From Desulfatibacillum sp. (GTDB lineage: Bacteria > Desulfobacterota > Desulfobacteria > Desulfobacterales > Desulfatibacillaceae): a stretch of DNA of 64,000 bases. The stretch lies in the NCBI GenBank assembly GCA_016342355.1, contig JAEINP010000003.1, positions 1 through 64,000 on the forward strand. Reading direction: 5' to 3'. The notes beneath the pieces are model-generated. The model was not told the DNA's origin and did not search any database. It worked only from the letters and a program-made list of their open reading frames with translations. Below, in pieces: positions 25,250 to 34,972 of the stretch. Numbering within the stretch: position 1 is the stretch's first letter; each line of letters begins with the position of its first letter. Made by a program: the position numbers and the translations under genes.

Positions 25250-25987
25250 TTACGAAGCCTTCATGAGTAATTGAAAATGGCTTGTCATAAAATAGGCCAT
25301 CAGGGGATTGCCCAACAACTTATCTCCCAAAGATCCCAAGGTGTTCAAAGACAGCCATTTCACTCTTGGCTGTCGGAACCCGGCCTCTGTCAAGAGTTTG
25401 ATCCAAACCCGGGGGGTTTGGTGTTTGTGCCATTCAATGGTGGGCACAAAGGGATTGCGGATTTTCAATTTCCCGAAAAAATTGTGCCGTGAGCAGTCAC
25501 ACACCATGATGGCGGCTCCGGGGCTTGCCAGGGCGAAAATCTTGGCGCACAGGTCTTTGTAGATGGTCCATGATGGTCTATCTTCCAACAAACGGATGCA
25601 GGCATCTTCATTTAGGTGATTGATTGAATCATACAGGATGATGACATCAAAGGTTTCACCCTGTGTTTCAAAATCCTGGAGGGTCACGGGCCTGTGGACG
25701 ATGTTTTCCAGGTTCAGTAAAGTGCGCAAAGTATGAAATCTTTCAGTCACACCAACAGTGCTTCCATCTGCTTCCGGTTCAATGCACACCACTTGTCCGG
25801 CGCCCTGACAGGCGGCATAAAAGCTATACAGCCCCGAGCCTCCTCCGATATCCAAAACACGTTTATCATTAAAATCAATCGTGCTAAAAAGCCTGCTCAT
25901 TTTATAATGGAGCCTTTTGGGGCTCGAAGATAAACCTTGCTTGACCATGGTATCCAAGAAAAGGCGCATGTCCTTTTGAGTATCCAT
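25250..25987 (-). CDS. class I SAM-dependent methyltransferase
   Basis: A 245-residue methyltransferase. RVLDIGGGSGLYSFYAA (about residues 39-55) is motif I, CIEPEAD ends strand 2, and FDVIILYDSINHL is the motif IV region. AAGGAG precedes the ATG. Position within the glycan locus suggests it methylates a sugar or lipid-linked intermediate; the substrate is not fixed by sequence. Confidence 0.8.
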   Translation of the reverse strand: MDTQKDMRLFLDTMVKQGLSSSPKRLHYKMSRLFSTIDFNDKRVLDIGGGSGLYSFYAACQGAGQVVCIEPEADGSTVGVTERFHTLRTLLNLENIVHRPVTLQDFETQGETFDVIILYDSINHLNEDACIRLLEDRPSWTIYKDLCAKIFALASPGAAIMVCDCSRHNFFGKLKIRNPFVPTIEWHKHQTPRVWIKLLTEAGFRQPRVKWLSLNTLGSLGDKLLGNPLMAYFMTSHFQLLMKAS

Positions 25988-26026
25988 TTTTGGTGCGCTC
26001 CTTATGATTGCAAGTACGAAAAACCC

Positions 26027-27409
26027 CTATGCTTTGGCAATGGTAAAGCACATTTGGGTTCCCGGAAGCAGTTTCGCATGGATTTCGGAAAAAGACCCCG
26101 AAACCTTTGCAAAGGCGCGGATGGCAACCTCCACCTCCCTCAGCTCAATGACGCCCGTTTTTTGTTTTTCATATTGTGCGTATGCCTGTTTGCGGCGTAT
26201 TAGCCCGTTGGCCAGAACCTTGGCATCATACCATCCGTCCTTGATTCGCCACGCCAAACGGGCCTGGGCGGTCTTCACCACGCCGGGATGTTCCCGGCTG
26301 GCCTTTTGTGCAATGGATCTCAATGAGTCCACGATAATTTCACAGGAAAAAGGCCCGTCAATATTCACGGCGTAATCCTTGCCGACAGCGGCCTCTGGCG
26401 TGGGCAAGGATTTGTTTTGCAAAATATCCTGTATAGCCCGAATCGTTTCTTCTGCGGTGAAAGCCGGGATACTCACAGCCCTGGGCAATTCAAATTCATA
26501 CAGGGATGAGAGTACTGGCCGGTAAGCCACCACTGGCTTTCCCAAAACATAGGCTTCCACCCCTGTGGTGCAGGAGTTGTGTACCAGAACTTCCGAAGCC
26601 AGTATCCAGGGAATCACATTGCCCTGGTGGATAACTTCCACATTGTCCAGGCCCTGGACCGCCTTTTTCCAGACATCATGATCTTCCGATGGGTGGGGTC
26701 TCAATACAATTTTTCGATCAGGAAAATATTGGCTGAGAACAGGCAGCAACTCTTGGAAGGCGTCAAACACCTTCCCCACATGGTCCACCCAGTTTTGGAG
26801 GAAGGCTTCATGCTCAGGGTTTTGTATGCGGCCATGGCGGCGCATAAGATTTTCGATAAAATAATCCCGCCCGAAAAAATTATTGTACAGGCCGAAATTG
26901 GTGTTTATCAGCAAAAAATCCCCATGTCGGGAGCGAATCGCCCGAGCTTCCTCGTCAAAAATGGCCCGAAAAGGCGCTCTCAACAGATCAAACCGGGGAT
27001 TACCGGCAATGACGATCTTCCGGCTTTCCGGCCCCATTTTTTGGGCGATGGCCCCAGCCTGCACTTGGCCCCAGGCATAAAAGGCATCCAACATGGTGAA
27101 TACTTCCGCGGACACCCGATCCCGGGCGTAGGTTTCCTGATCCACGATGACAAGTCCCTCTTCGCACCATGCCACCACCTTGTTACCCAGGCCTTTTAGC
27201 AAACGGGTTCCAGGAATTTTGAGGGGTGATATCCCTTTTTCGACATAGATCCCCTTGGGAAGGTATTTCATCCGCCTCAGTAATTCGGACTGCATGCCCA
27301 TCACTACGGAAAAACCGGCCTGGGCCGCATGGCAAGCAAGCAGGATTTTTGCATGAAGTTCCCGGACTTTGGTTTCAATGGGTATAAAGAGAAAAGGCTG
27401 GTCTTCCAT
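26027..27409 (-). CDS. surface carbohydrate biosynthesis protein (GT-like)
   Basis: A 460-residue protein resembling the family named surface carbohydrate biosynthesis protein, found with nonulosonic acid and capsule genes. FLFIPIETKVRELHAKILLACHAA opens the N-terminal domain; KIVLRPHPSEDHDVW and VLVHNSCTTGVEAYVLGKPVVAY are the GT-B-like phosphate-binding segments shared with CDP-glycerol transferases and Kdo transferases. It likely transfers a CMP-activated or related acidic sugar. It is the gene after neuB and neuC homologues, 15 bases from neuC. Confidence 0.75.
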   Translation of the reverse strand: MEDQPFLFIPIETKVRELHAKILLACHAAQAGFSVVMGMQSELLRRMKYLPKGIYVEKGISPLKIPGTRLLKGLGNKVVAWCEEGLVIVDQETYARDRVSAEVFTMLDAFYAWGQVQAGAIAQKMGPESRKIVIAGNPRFDLLRAPFRAIFDEEARAIRSRHGDFLLINTNFGLYNNFFGRDYFIENLMRRHGRIQNPEHEAFLQNWVDHVGKVFDAFQELLPVLSQYFPDRKIVLRPHPSEDHDVWKKAVQGLDNVEVIHQGNVIPWILASEVLVHNSCTTGVEAYVLGKPVVAYRPVLSSLYEFELPRAVSIPAFTAEETIRAIQDILQNKSLPTPEAAVGKDYAVNIDGPFSCEIIVDSLRSIAQKASREHPGVVKTAQARLAWRIKDGWYDAKVLANGLIRRKQAYAQYEKQKTGVIELREVEVAIRAFAKVSGSFSEIHAKLLPGTQMCFTIAKA

Positions 27410-27424
27410 GAAAAGGCAAAGCTC

Positions 27425-28579
27425 CTAATATGTAATCCGTTTTTGGATGGTAAAATCATAATCTTTCAGGATAGCCAGCATCTTTCCCCCTGCCTTGCCG
27501 TCGCCCCACATATGGTTAGGCTCGTACCGGCCATGGGCCAATTGCGCCTTTATGGCGTCCTTGATGGCATTCTTGTCATAACCGACGTCCAGAATGTTAT
27601 TGCTCCGGTCCCTTCCGGACTGTCGGGACCCGATGTTCACGCAGGGGGTTCCCATAAAAGCCGCCTCGCGGATTCCACTGGAGGAATTCCCCACAATTAC
27701 CTGGGCATTCTTTAGTAATGGCGCATAGAGCTCAATGGGCAGGCTTTTGAAAAAATGAATGGCCGCGCTGGAATTTTTCTCCCTGAATATTCTGATCCCC
27801 TTGGAAATTCCGTCCGATCCCGCATCCATGTTGGGCCAAATCCAAATGGCGCCCATTCCCAGTTCAGATATGGCGCTGAGGGTCTGATTGACGTGCTCCA
27901 GATTTTTGGAATACTCGGTGGTCACGGGATGCTGAATGACCACCAGATAGGGCTGACTAATATCCACCTTGGTTCCCACGCCAGCGGATTCCTGCAGGTC
28001 CACAACCGGTTTCAGGTTATCCAGGTCCAGGCTGGCGATCACATCCAGGCTGCTGGCGCCCACAGGAAAAACCGTTTCCGGAGCTTCTCCCATTCTGACA
28101 ATACGATCCGCCGCTTCCTGGGTGGCTGGAAAATGCACATGGGCCAGCTTGGTGATGGCGTGGCGAATGCTCTCGTCAATGGAGCCGGAGACCTCGCCCC
28201 CTTCCATGTGGGCCACGGGGATGTTCATATACGAAGCCGTCATGGCAATGGACAGGCATTCAAACCGGTCAGCGATAACCATCACAATGTCCGGGTTGAG
28301 ATTCTCAAAAGCAGTGGTGAATTCGCTCACAGCCAGCCCGGCGCTTTTAGCCATGGTGACGGGAGTTTCCCCTTCCACCAGAAAATGAATGCGGCGGTCC
28401 ACCTTGACGCCCAGATTTATGAGGGAATCAGCGATGTTTCCATATTTGGCCAGGATGGCTCCGCCCCCCACGATAATCTGCAATTCCACATCAGGATCGT
28501 TTTGGGCGGCCTGTATGATGGACTTGACCTTGGCGTAATTGCCCCGCGTGGTGATAACCAGGCATAATTTAATTTTCAA
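27425..28579 (-). CDS. UDP-N-acetylglucosamine 2-epimerase (hydrolysing), NeuC-like
   Basis: A 384-residue GT-B-fold epimerase. KIKLCLVITTRGNYAKV starts the protein; MEGGEVSGSIDESIRHAITKLAHVHF (about 115-140) and NSSSGIREAAFMGTPCVNIGSRQSGR are the substrate and UDP-binding motifs of NeuC/LegG. It yields ManNAc or a 2,4-diacetamido analogue for the synthase next door. A TTG at 28579 overlapping the neuB stop with GGGAG 8 bases upstream is preferred; an ATG at 28594 is the alternative. Confidence 0.88.
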   Translation of the reverse strand: MKIKLCLVITTRGNYAKVKSIIQAAQNDPDVELQIIVGGGAILAKYGNIADSLINLGVKVDRRIHFLVEGETPVTMAKSAGLAVSEFTTAFENLNPDIVMVIADRFECLSIAMTASYMNIPVAHMEGGEVSGSIDESIRHAITKLAHVHFPATQEAADRIVRMGEAPETVFPVGASSLDVIASLDLDNLKPVVDLQESAGVGTKVDISQPYLVVIQHPVTTEYSKNLEHVNQTLSAISELGMGAIWIWPNMDAGSDGISKGIRIFREKNSSAAIHFFKSLPIELYAPLLKNAQVIVGNSSSGIREAAFMGTPCVNIGSRQSGRDRSNNILDVGYDKNAIKDAIKAQLAHGRYEPNHMWGDGKAGGKMLAILKDYDFTIQKRITY

Positions 28580-29601
28580 CGTAATTGCTCCCATGTAATC
28601 AGGGTGTCTTCCTGAATGTCAGATGCCGCCTCCCTGCCCAGAACCTTCTCCAACTCCGCAGGGGAAATTCCGGTTCCAGGCCTCTTGGATACAAGCATGG
28701 CCTCTGTAATACACTCACCCGCATGGATGGCGCAGGCAGCCACCAAACTCTTCCTGGCCCAGGCAAGGCTTTGCTTTTCCGCCTCATTGGGGGCTTTGGT
28801 TTCGGAACCCAGGCTTTCCTCCACCTCACGAATCTGCTCCACAAACAGATGGAGGTCCTCGGGTCCGCAAGAGACTTTCCAGTCCTGAGCATTGGGCACA
28901 TCGTAATCCAGAGTAATGTGCTTTTCAACGATGGAAGCCCCCATGGCAACGGCAGCCAGGGGGATGTGGTACCCCATGGTATGGTCCGAATACCCAGCCA
29001 CCACACCCATGTTGGTTAGGGCCTTGATGGCCCGCAAATTGATCAGATGCGGAGCGGTAGGATAGGCCGTGACACAATGGAGCACAGCCAGTTGGGGATT
29101 GCCCGCCCTCACAAAAATCTTCACCGCCTCCTGAACCTGACCCGCAGTGTACATGCCAGTGGAAAGGATAACTGGCTTGCCCATTTGAGCCACCTTTTTG
29201 ATAAAAGGCCAGTTCTCCACCTCGCCGGAGCCGACTTTATATACCGGCACATTTAAGGCGCCCAAAAACTCCAGGCTGGGCTCGTCGTGGGCCGTGGCGA
29301 AAAAGGTAATGCCTTTTTCCCGACAATAATCCGAAATCTCCCTGAAAGACTCGTAAGGCAATTCCCGGGATGACAGACGGTCGATCCAATCCGCCGATTC
29401 TTTGCTAATAAGTTTTCGGGCCTGGAACACCTGAAATTTGATGGCATCGGCTCTGGCCTTTACAGCCAAATCCACCAAGGCCCTGGCTTTATCCATGCTG
29501 CCAAAATGAGCCACTCCAGCCTCAGCAATGATATACACAGGACAACCAGCGCCCACAGCGCGCCCGTCAATTTCAAATGTATTGGCAAATTCAAAAGCCA
29601 T
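28576..29601 (-). CDS. N-acetylneuraminate synthase family (NeuB/LegI/PseI)
   Basis: A 341-residue enzyme that condenses a 6-carbon amino sugar with phosphoenolpyruvate. The TIM barrel has IIAEAGVAHFGSMDKA, IKFQVFQA, KVGSGEV, ILSTGMYT, HCVTAYPT, GYSDHTMGY and VEKHITLD. The C-terminal 60 residues are an antifreeze/SAF domain (SLVAACAIHAGECITE ... KRPGTGI). Sequence alone does not separate sialic, legionaminic and pseudaminic acid products; the dehydratase at 22971 favours a 5,7-diamino type, the simple NeuC partner allows either. Translationally coupled to neuC. Confidence 0.9.
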   Translation of the reverse strand: MAFEFANTFEIDGRAVGAGCPVYIIAEAGVAHFGSMDKARALVDLAVKARADAIKFQVFQARKLISKESADWIDRLSSRELPYESFREISDYCREKGITFFATAHDEPSLEFLGALNVPVYKVGSGEVENWPFIKKVAQMGKPVILSTGMYTAGQVQEAVKIFVRAGNPQLAVLHCVTAYPTAPHLINLRAIKALTNMGVVAGYSDHTMGYHIPLAAVAMGASIVEKHITLDYDVPNAQDWKVSCGPEDLHLFVEQIREVEESLGSETKAPNEAEKQSLAWARKSLVAACAIHAGECITEAMLVSKRPGTGISPAELEKVLGREAASDIQEDTLITWEQLR

Positions 29602-29610
29602 GGCAACCTC

Positions 29611-30675
29611 TTACAGGGGTTTCTTGTTGAGAGTCATCATCTTATAGCCATAGCCGTTTTCCCGAATAAAATCCTCGGCCTTCTGCTTCATGATTCCTGA
29701 AAAAAGCTGGTGCAAGGGGCCTTTGTCCTGCCTGTCCCGCAAGTAGGGGTCCTTTCCCTCCAGATAATTCAAAACGGCGTCCAGGTCTGGCTGATGAAAA
29801 GAAACAGATAGATTTTCCAGGCCGGCTTGTTTCATGGCGAAACAGATGCTTTGAGAAGTGAAATAGGAAGGGTGGTTCCGGCCGTCAAAGGTGGCGGCCT
29901 TTTCCCTCAGCACACGACAAACCATGCTGGCCCCGTTAGGGCAAAAGGTCAGCAAAACGCCCCCTGGCTTTAACACCTCGGTTATCTGCCGGAGGGTCTC
30001 CACGGGCCGTTTTAAATGTTCAATGACGCCCCACAGGGTAACCACGTCAAAGGACTCGGGGGGAAAACCCGCCTCATCCAACAGTTGAGGACGCACATCC
30101 AGGCCCAATTCGCCAGTGGCGTAGGCCACAGCCTTTTCACTAAGTTCCAGACCGACTGTTTCCCATCCGGCGTCCCGGGCCAGGGCCAAAAAATGGCCGA
30201 TGGAACAACCTATATCCAGGACCCTGCCAGGCTTGTCCGTACCCAGAGCAGCCTGCATGGCTTCAATACCACGCTGGTACTTGCCTTTGTCATAGGCGGT
30301 ATTAGCCTGAGAGAGCAAAACCTCAATCCACAAATCATTGGCTGAAAGTTCCTCGCAGGAGGCATCATCCCCCTCGCCCCGGTAGCAATCCATAAGAGCG
30401 CCTTCGTCGACCTGGGGATCTCCAAAAACATGGCCGCATTCTTTGGTATTGGCGCATCTTTTAAATTCAAAACCCTGCTTCTTGAATAGCAGCTCGGCCT
30501 TTTCGTGGCCGCATACCGGGCATCTTTCAACCGGTTCCGCCACCTCCGGCCTGATGCCGTCCCTGCCGTCCGAGAGCAGGGCAATCTCCCGATCCCTGGC
30601 TGCAAAGTATTTATCCCGCCCGGTTTGCTGGACAAAATCGTAGGTGCTTGAACTGTTTTTGTCTGCTTCTTTCAT
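29611..30675 (-). CDS. zinc-ribbon class I methyltransferase
   Basis: A 354-residue protein. After a polar N-terminus, CPVCGH and C...C at about residues 52-80 form a zinc ribbon like that of sugar C-methyltransferases. RVLDIGCSIGHFLALARDAGW is SAM motif I, then VGLELSEKAVAYA and FDVVTLWGVIEHL. The C-terminus is all-helical. AGGGG precedes the ATG. It lies 9 bases from neuB, so it may act on the nonulosonic acid or a precursor (inference). Confidence 0.8.
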   Translation of the reverse strand: MKEADKNSSSTYDFVQQTGRDKYFAARDREIALLSDGRDGIRPEVAEPVERCPVCGHEKAELLFKKQGFEFKRCANTKECGHVFGDPQVDEGALMDCYRGEGDDASCEELSANDLWIEVLLSQANTAYDKGKYQRGIEAMQAALGTDKPGRVLDIGCSIGHFLALARDAGWETVGLELSEKAVAYATGELGLDVRPQLLDEAGFPPESFDVVTLWGVIEHLKRPVETLRQITEVLKPGGVLLTFCPNGASMVCRVLREKAATFDGRNHPSYFTSQSICFAMKQAGLENLSVSFHQPDLDAVLNYLEGKDPYLRDRQDKGPLHQLFSGIMKQKAEDFIRENGYGYKMMTLNKKPL

Positions 30676-30715
30676 AAAATACCCCTGTTGTGCTCTCTTC
30701 CTGTTTTTCTATTCC

Positions 30716-31633
30716 TTAAAGCGGGTAGCCATAATCCTTAAGCGGCAGGCCATATTCACGGACAAGCTCTTGGTTGGTATCCCTGAACAAGTCCGCCACT
30801 TTGGTCCGCCAACCTCCGGGCCACTCCACATGCATCTTATTGTTGAAATTTCTATTGGTCTTTCTGAGAATCTTCTTAACCGGGCCGGGCACTAAGCGCG
30901 CCACCTTGCCCCACGGCCCCTTGGTCAGGTAAGCGGCCGTGTCCATGGCCACCTGTTTTTGAGGTAGGTTTATGAGGGTTAGCGCCTTGTCCAGATCCAT
31001 GGGAATAATCCTACATAGTTTTTCCATAAAGGCCTGGCGATTCACCTTAAGCTCTTCAAAAACCAAAATATGTACATGCTCCTTGCCAAAATAACTGGAG
31101 TAAAGATTGACCAGGTCATTACTTCTGAGCATGGATAGGCGGTTCATGGTGGTCACATGAGAAAAATTCTCCTGATACCGGGAACGCATTAGGGGGTCTT
31201 CCCAAAAATACCGGCAGTAACAGGCTTCAAGGTATTCGTTAAAAGTGCACCAGGCGCGTGCTTTAGGCACCCCCCGCAAATACTGTTTATATAAGGACTC
31301 CATCTGGTCAACTTGATTCCTAATGACCAAGAGCACCTCGGAATCCCCAAAAACCTCTTTGAGTCTTTTGGCAGTTTCCTTCCTGTCAGGGTTGAAGTCG
31401 CTGCTGAAGCGCTCATAGGAAATGACATTGGGTTTATCTGGTGACAATTCCACATGCTTGTCCACCCTTTCAAAATCCAGGGAATCATGCTGGTGCAGAC
31501 AGGCCATTAATGAAGTGATCCTGTCCTCTTTCCAGGGTATCCCCCAATATTCAATGTCCGGATGCTTGGAAAAAAGATTTTGCTGCAACGAGGTGCTGGC
31601 GCATTTTGGCAGACCTATATGTATACAATTCAT
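30716..31633 (-). CDS. sulfotransferase-like P-loop protein
   Basis: A 305-residue cytosolic protein with a sulfotransferase fold. IHIGLPKCASTSLQQNLF (residues 4-21) corresponds to the 5'-phosphosulfate loop, in the variant PKCAST; LVIRNQVDQMESLYKQYL is the 3'-phosphate-binding helix. It would use PAPS to sulfate a glycan hydroxyl. The start at 31633 (AAAGGTAAAGG upstream) is preferred over a frame extension to 31693. It is weakly conserved, so another P-loop transfer reaction is possible. Confidence 0.7.
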   Translation of the reverse strand: MNCIHIGLPKCASTSLQQNLFSKHPDIEYWGIPWKEDRITSLMACLHQHDSLDFERVDKHVELSPDKPNVISYERFSSDFNPDRKETAKRLKEVFGDSEVLLVIRNQVDQMESLYKQYLRGVPKARAWCTFNEYLEACYCRYFWEDPLMRSRYQENFSHVTTMNRLSMLRSNDLVNLYSSYFGKEHVHILVFEELKVNRQAFMEKLCRIIPMDLDKALTLINLPQKQVAMDTAAYLTKGPWGKVARLVPGPVKKILRKTNRNFNNKMHVEWPGGWRTKVADLFRDTNQELVREYGLPLKDYGYPL

Positions 31634-31788
31634 ACCTTTACCTTTCAGCACACAAATCAAGAAAATATGAAGCCCAGCAGCCCTAAACAGCACACTAAAA
31701 CTACGCTATGCAAAGGCCGCTCTATATCTGATTAGGCAAATACCTTCCTATAAACAGTTTACGCCTGTTTTTCCGGCGGAACTCGCTT

Positions 31789-32532
31789 TTATCTTGGCGG
31801 CTGCTCCAGAAACGGAAGCCGGATTTTGCAATTTTTGATATAAAAATCAGCCGTTTCAAAATCCTCTGGACCATCCACATCCAGCGCATAGGGATAAGGA
31901 ATCTCAATGGGAAGGGAGGGTAAGGCGAAAACATCCCTTTCGTTCAACAAGGCTTCGGTGGTGGTGACCACAAAATTCCCCAGGATAAAATGATCCGGCT
32001 TACGCTGCTTGTTGTAACAGACCCGACGCTCTTCCATAAAACGGAACCGCACAGAACCGTCATCCTCCAGCACCCGCTGGTTGTATGCATGAAAAATGGA
32101 AGGAAAGCGGCTGATTGACTGGGCTGAATGGGCCTGGGGATTGGCAAGCAGCAACTCGCAGCATTCGTCAATGTGCTCGGGAAGCAAAAACGGAGAAGTG
32201 GGCTGAAGCAAGGCCACGGCGAAGGGGACATAGCCTTCCTTTTCTTTCAGAGAGATCAAAAGGTCCACCATCACATCAATGATGTGGGTGTCGTCCTGGC
32301 CCAACTCGGGAGGTCGGTCTGCCACTTCAATCTGGTAATCCCGGCACACCGCCGCAATATCAGAATCATCAGTGGAGCAAAGGATTCTATCCAAACTTTT
32401 TGATTGTTTTCCCGCTCGGGCAACCCAGCTAAGAAGAGGGTGTCCGCCCAGCAGGGCGATATTCTTCTTATGCAGGGACTTGGATCCGCCCCGGGCCGGA
32501 ATAAGGCCCAGGATTTCATATTTTTCACTCAT
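31789..32532 (-). CDS. CMP-nonulosonate synthetase (NeuA-like), copy 1
   Basis: A 247-residue cytidylyltransferase. LIPARGGSKSLHKKNIALLGGHPL (residues 10-33) is the CTP-binding signature; LQPTSPFLLPEHID and YALDVDGPEDFETADFYI are later family motifs. It would activate the NeuB product as a CMP sugar. It is one of three such domains in this locus. About 150 bases of low-information sequence separate it from the sulfotransferase gene. Confidence 0.88.
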   Translation of the reverse strand: MSEKYEILGLIPARGGSKSLHKKNIALLGGHPLLSWVARAGKQSKSLDRILCSTDDSDIAAVCRDYQIEVADRPPELGQDDTHIIDVMVDLLISLKEKEGYVPFAVALLQPTSPFLLPEHIDECCELLLANPQAHSAQSISRFPSIFHAYNQRVLEDDGSVRFRFMEERRVCYNKQRKPDHFILGNFVVTTTEALLNERDVFALPSLPIEIPYPYALDVDGPEDFETADFYIKNCKIRLPFLEQPPR

Positions 32533-32578
32533 AAGATTTTATCCTCATGGTTTGATTCCAAAAAAAATTATCCAAGCC

Positions 32579-33568
32579 CTATTCGATCTCCCGGGGGGCC
32601 AGGGCTTCAATGATCTTCTGCACCGTATACTCCTGGGTCAGGCTCCAGGCGTCCAGTGTGGACCCGCCAATATGAGGCGTGATAATCAGGTTATCGTGGG
32701 CGGAAGCGTATTTCACCAGGGGCTGGTCCGGAACCTTTCCGGTGAATTCAGGATCAAACTCCCCATCCAGGACATCCACGGCGGCGCCTGCCAGTTTGCC
32801 GTTTTCCAGGGCTGCCAACAGGGCGTCATGGTCCACCAGTTCCCCCCGGGAGGTATTGATGAAGAACGAGCCGTCCTTAAAAAGGTCAAAAATCCGGGCC
32901 GAAAACAGGTTTTCCGTGGCAGGTTCATGAGGAATATGGATGGTCACAATATCGCTTACGGCGACCAGATCCTCCAGGGAATCCATTCTGATGACGCCCT
33001 CCCCGGCCTTATCCACAAAGGGATCATAATACCGGACCTCCATGCCAAAAGCCAGCCCATAGGAAGCCACCAGCTTGCCCAACCTGCCCAGACCTGCCAC
33101 TCCCAGGCTCATTCGGGAAAGCATAGCCTTGCCCCCAAAGGGCCACCGGGCCCATTTACCGTCCAGGACCGACTTAAAACCCGGGACAATATTCCGGGTC
33201 AGGGCGATGACCAAACCCCAGGTAAGTTCCGCCGTGGGTGTGATGGTGTCCAGAAAATCCTGGTGATCCTTCAAGGTGACCACCTTGACGCCCTTTTGTC
33301 GGGCATAGTCCACGTCAATGTGGGGATGGCCTGTGGTATTGGAGCCTATGGCTTTGAGATGGGGACAGGCGTCCATGATTTCCCGGCCCAGGTAATATCC
33401 CAAAGGCGCCAAAAGCACCTCAGCCCGCTCCAGGACGACCGGTTTGAGATCGTCAGGAGTTTCCAGGATAATCACCCGAAAATTTTCCGTCAGCAATTTC
33501 TCAGCCTCAGGGGCGTAATTGAGGATGCTATAATAAACTAATACAGGCTTGTTGGTATCCATGTTCAT
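32579..33568 (-). CDS. D-2-hydroxyacid dehydrogenase
   Basis: A 329-residue NAD-dependent enzyme of the phosphoglycerate/2-hydroxyacid dehydrogenase family. The Rossmann motif is GVAGLGRLGKLVASYG; catalytic residues appear as INTSRGELVD (Arg), the Glu in DGEFDPE, and TPHIGGST (His). The start at 33568 follows AGGA and avoids overlapping the upstream gene, which stops at 33588. Length suits a glyoxylate/hydroxypyruvate-type enzyme rather than full SerA with an ACT domain. Its role in the locus may be to make a hydroxyacid substituent for the glycan (inference). Confidence 0.82.
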   Translation of the reverse strand: MNMDTNKPVLVYYSILNYAPEAEKLLTENFRVIILETPDDLKPVVLERAEVLLAPLGYYLGREIMDACPHLKAIGSNTTGHPHIDVDYARQKGVKVVTLKDHQDFLDTITPTAELTWGLVIALTRNIVPGFKSVLDGKWARWPFGGKAMLSRMSLGVAGLGRLGKLVASYGLAFGMEVRYYDPFVDKAGEGVIRMDSLEDLVAVSDIVTIHIPHEPATENLFSARIFDLFKDGSFFINTSRGELVDHDALLAALENGKLAGAAVDVLDGEFDPEFTGKVPDQPLVKYASAHDNLIITPHIGGSTLDAWSLTQEYTVQKIIEALAPREIE

Positions 33569-33587
33569 AAGTAATCCTAAAAAAAAT

Positions 33588-34958
33588 TTACCGTTTTGAG
33601 GATTCCCAAAAAAAGGAATCCAGGATATCCCGTACCCGATCGCCAGCCTTTCCGTCCGGGTTGCCGCACCATTTTTCCAACAATTTTTTTGCCTCCACAG
33701 GCAACTCGCCTGCTGAATCCGCATGTCCGGGGCTCAAGGCTTTCTCCTTCATCATCTCCAGGAACTCATCTTCGGATTTTGCGTAGGATACGGCATCGTC
33801 CATGGCCAGGGTATAGGGCTTCAAAGAGGGATCGGGGATCTCATAAAACCAGGGTATCACCACCGGTTTGTTCAATGCCAGGGCCTCGAACAAGGTGGTG
33901 GAGTTAAAACTTGCCACCACAGTGGCCCGGTTCAACAGTCCTAAAAGGTCGCCGCCTTCTACAAGTTCCAGGTTGTGCGGAAAATCCGGGTTTTCGCCAA
34001 GCAGGCCTGCCATGAACCTCTTGGATTTTGGGTCTCCCTTGGTTTTAATAATCACCTGGATCTCGGGGTTTTCACGCGCCAACCGCACCATGGCATGGTG
34101 ACAGGCTTTGGAAGCCATTTCAACATTCAATTTTTCCAGGTCGTTTTTGAGTGTTTCGTAGGAACCGGGAAGTTTGCGCCCTAAAACAGGAAGCCCGGCC
34201 TTATGATTAAAAGAAAAGAACAACACCGTAGGACGACCTGCCCGGCCGCCGAAACGAGCCAGGCTTTCCCTCTGCCAGTGCAATCGACTAAGGCGCGGCA
34301 TGCCTACTACCAGAATTTTTTCCGGGTCGAACACTCCCGCCTCGGCCTGGATGCCCGATTCCATCAGGTTATAGTTGCAAATAGCCCTGCCCTGAAACGG
34401 AACCTTGCGGGTTTTATACACTTCCACGTAAAAAGGCCTTAACCCGGGCGTTTTCATACATTCCTTATGCAAGGCAATAAAAGGAATGTTTAACTGGGTA
34501 CACGCACTAGCCAGTTCCTGCTCCGAGGCATAGGAAAAATTGCCGGTGAACATGGCGTCAAAACGCATGGAAAGACGCAGGTACTCCAGCACCCTTACCC
34601 AAAAAGCCCGGAGTTTTTCCTTTTGCGCCTGAATCTTGGGATCTGTGGACCGGTAATTGTTGTCGTCCATTTCCTTGGGCAAAAACGCGGCGTAAACCGC
34701 CTTGACCAGCTTGCGGTCCAGCGTATGAATGCCATACCGCTCATGCCCCTGGAAGCAGGCCATAATGTCCTCGGTATGCCCCGCCTTGGGCAGATATACA
34801 ATATTGACAGGATTATTAGCCGCTGCCTTCTGCTCGGTTTGCATATGAGCCCCAATGAAAAGGGCCGCAACCCGGGCCAGATTCCTGCGGGCCATTGCCG
34901 TGAGCACAGGGCTGGAAATCTTTTGGATGCTCCGGTATCGTATGGCGGAAAAATTCAT
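33588..34958 (-). CDS. capsule/surface polysaccharide GT-like protein A
   Basis: A 456-residue protein of GT-B type. The C-terminal half holds QVIIKTKGDPKSKRF and ASFNSTTLFEALALNKPVVIPWF, which match the nucleotide-binding half of CDP-glycerol/Kdo-type transferases. The N-terminal half is not assigned. The ATG at 34958 (AGGGAAA upstream) lies 15 bases after the previous stop and is preferred over a much longer open frame reaching 35204. Probably transfers a phospho- or CMP-linked unit to the glycan. Confidence 0.65.
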   Translation of the reverse strand: MNFSAIRYRSIQKISSPVLTAMARRNLARVAALFIGAHMQTEQKAAANNPVNIVYLPKAGHTEDIMACFQGHERYGIHTLDRKLVKAVYAAFLPKEMDDNNYRSTDPKIQAQKEKLRAFWVRVLEYLRLSMRFDAMFTGNFSYASEQELASACTQLNIPFIALHKECMKTPGLRPFYVEVYKTRKVPFQGRAICNYNLMESGIQAEAGVFDPEKILVVGMPRLSRLHWQRESLARFGGRAGRPTVLFFSFNHKAGLPVLGRKLPGSYETLKNDLEKLNVEMASKACHHAMVRLARENPEIQVIIKTKGDPKSKRFMAGLLGENPDFPHNLELVEGGDLLGLLNRATVVASFNSTTLFEALALNKPVVIPWFYEIPDPSLKPYTLAMDDAVSYAKSEDEFLEMMKEKALSPGHADSAGELPVEAKKLLEKWCGNPDGKAGDRVRDILDSFFWESSKR

Positions 34959-34972
34959 GGTTATTTCCCTTT

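Noticed and set aside
32372-33541. Long open frame on the + strand opposite the hydroxyacid dehydrogenase and synthetase genes
   Set aside because: It spans two real - strand genes, has no family signature and reflects codon bias of the opposite strand.
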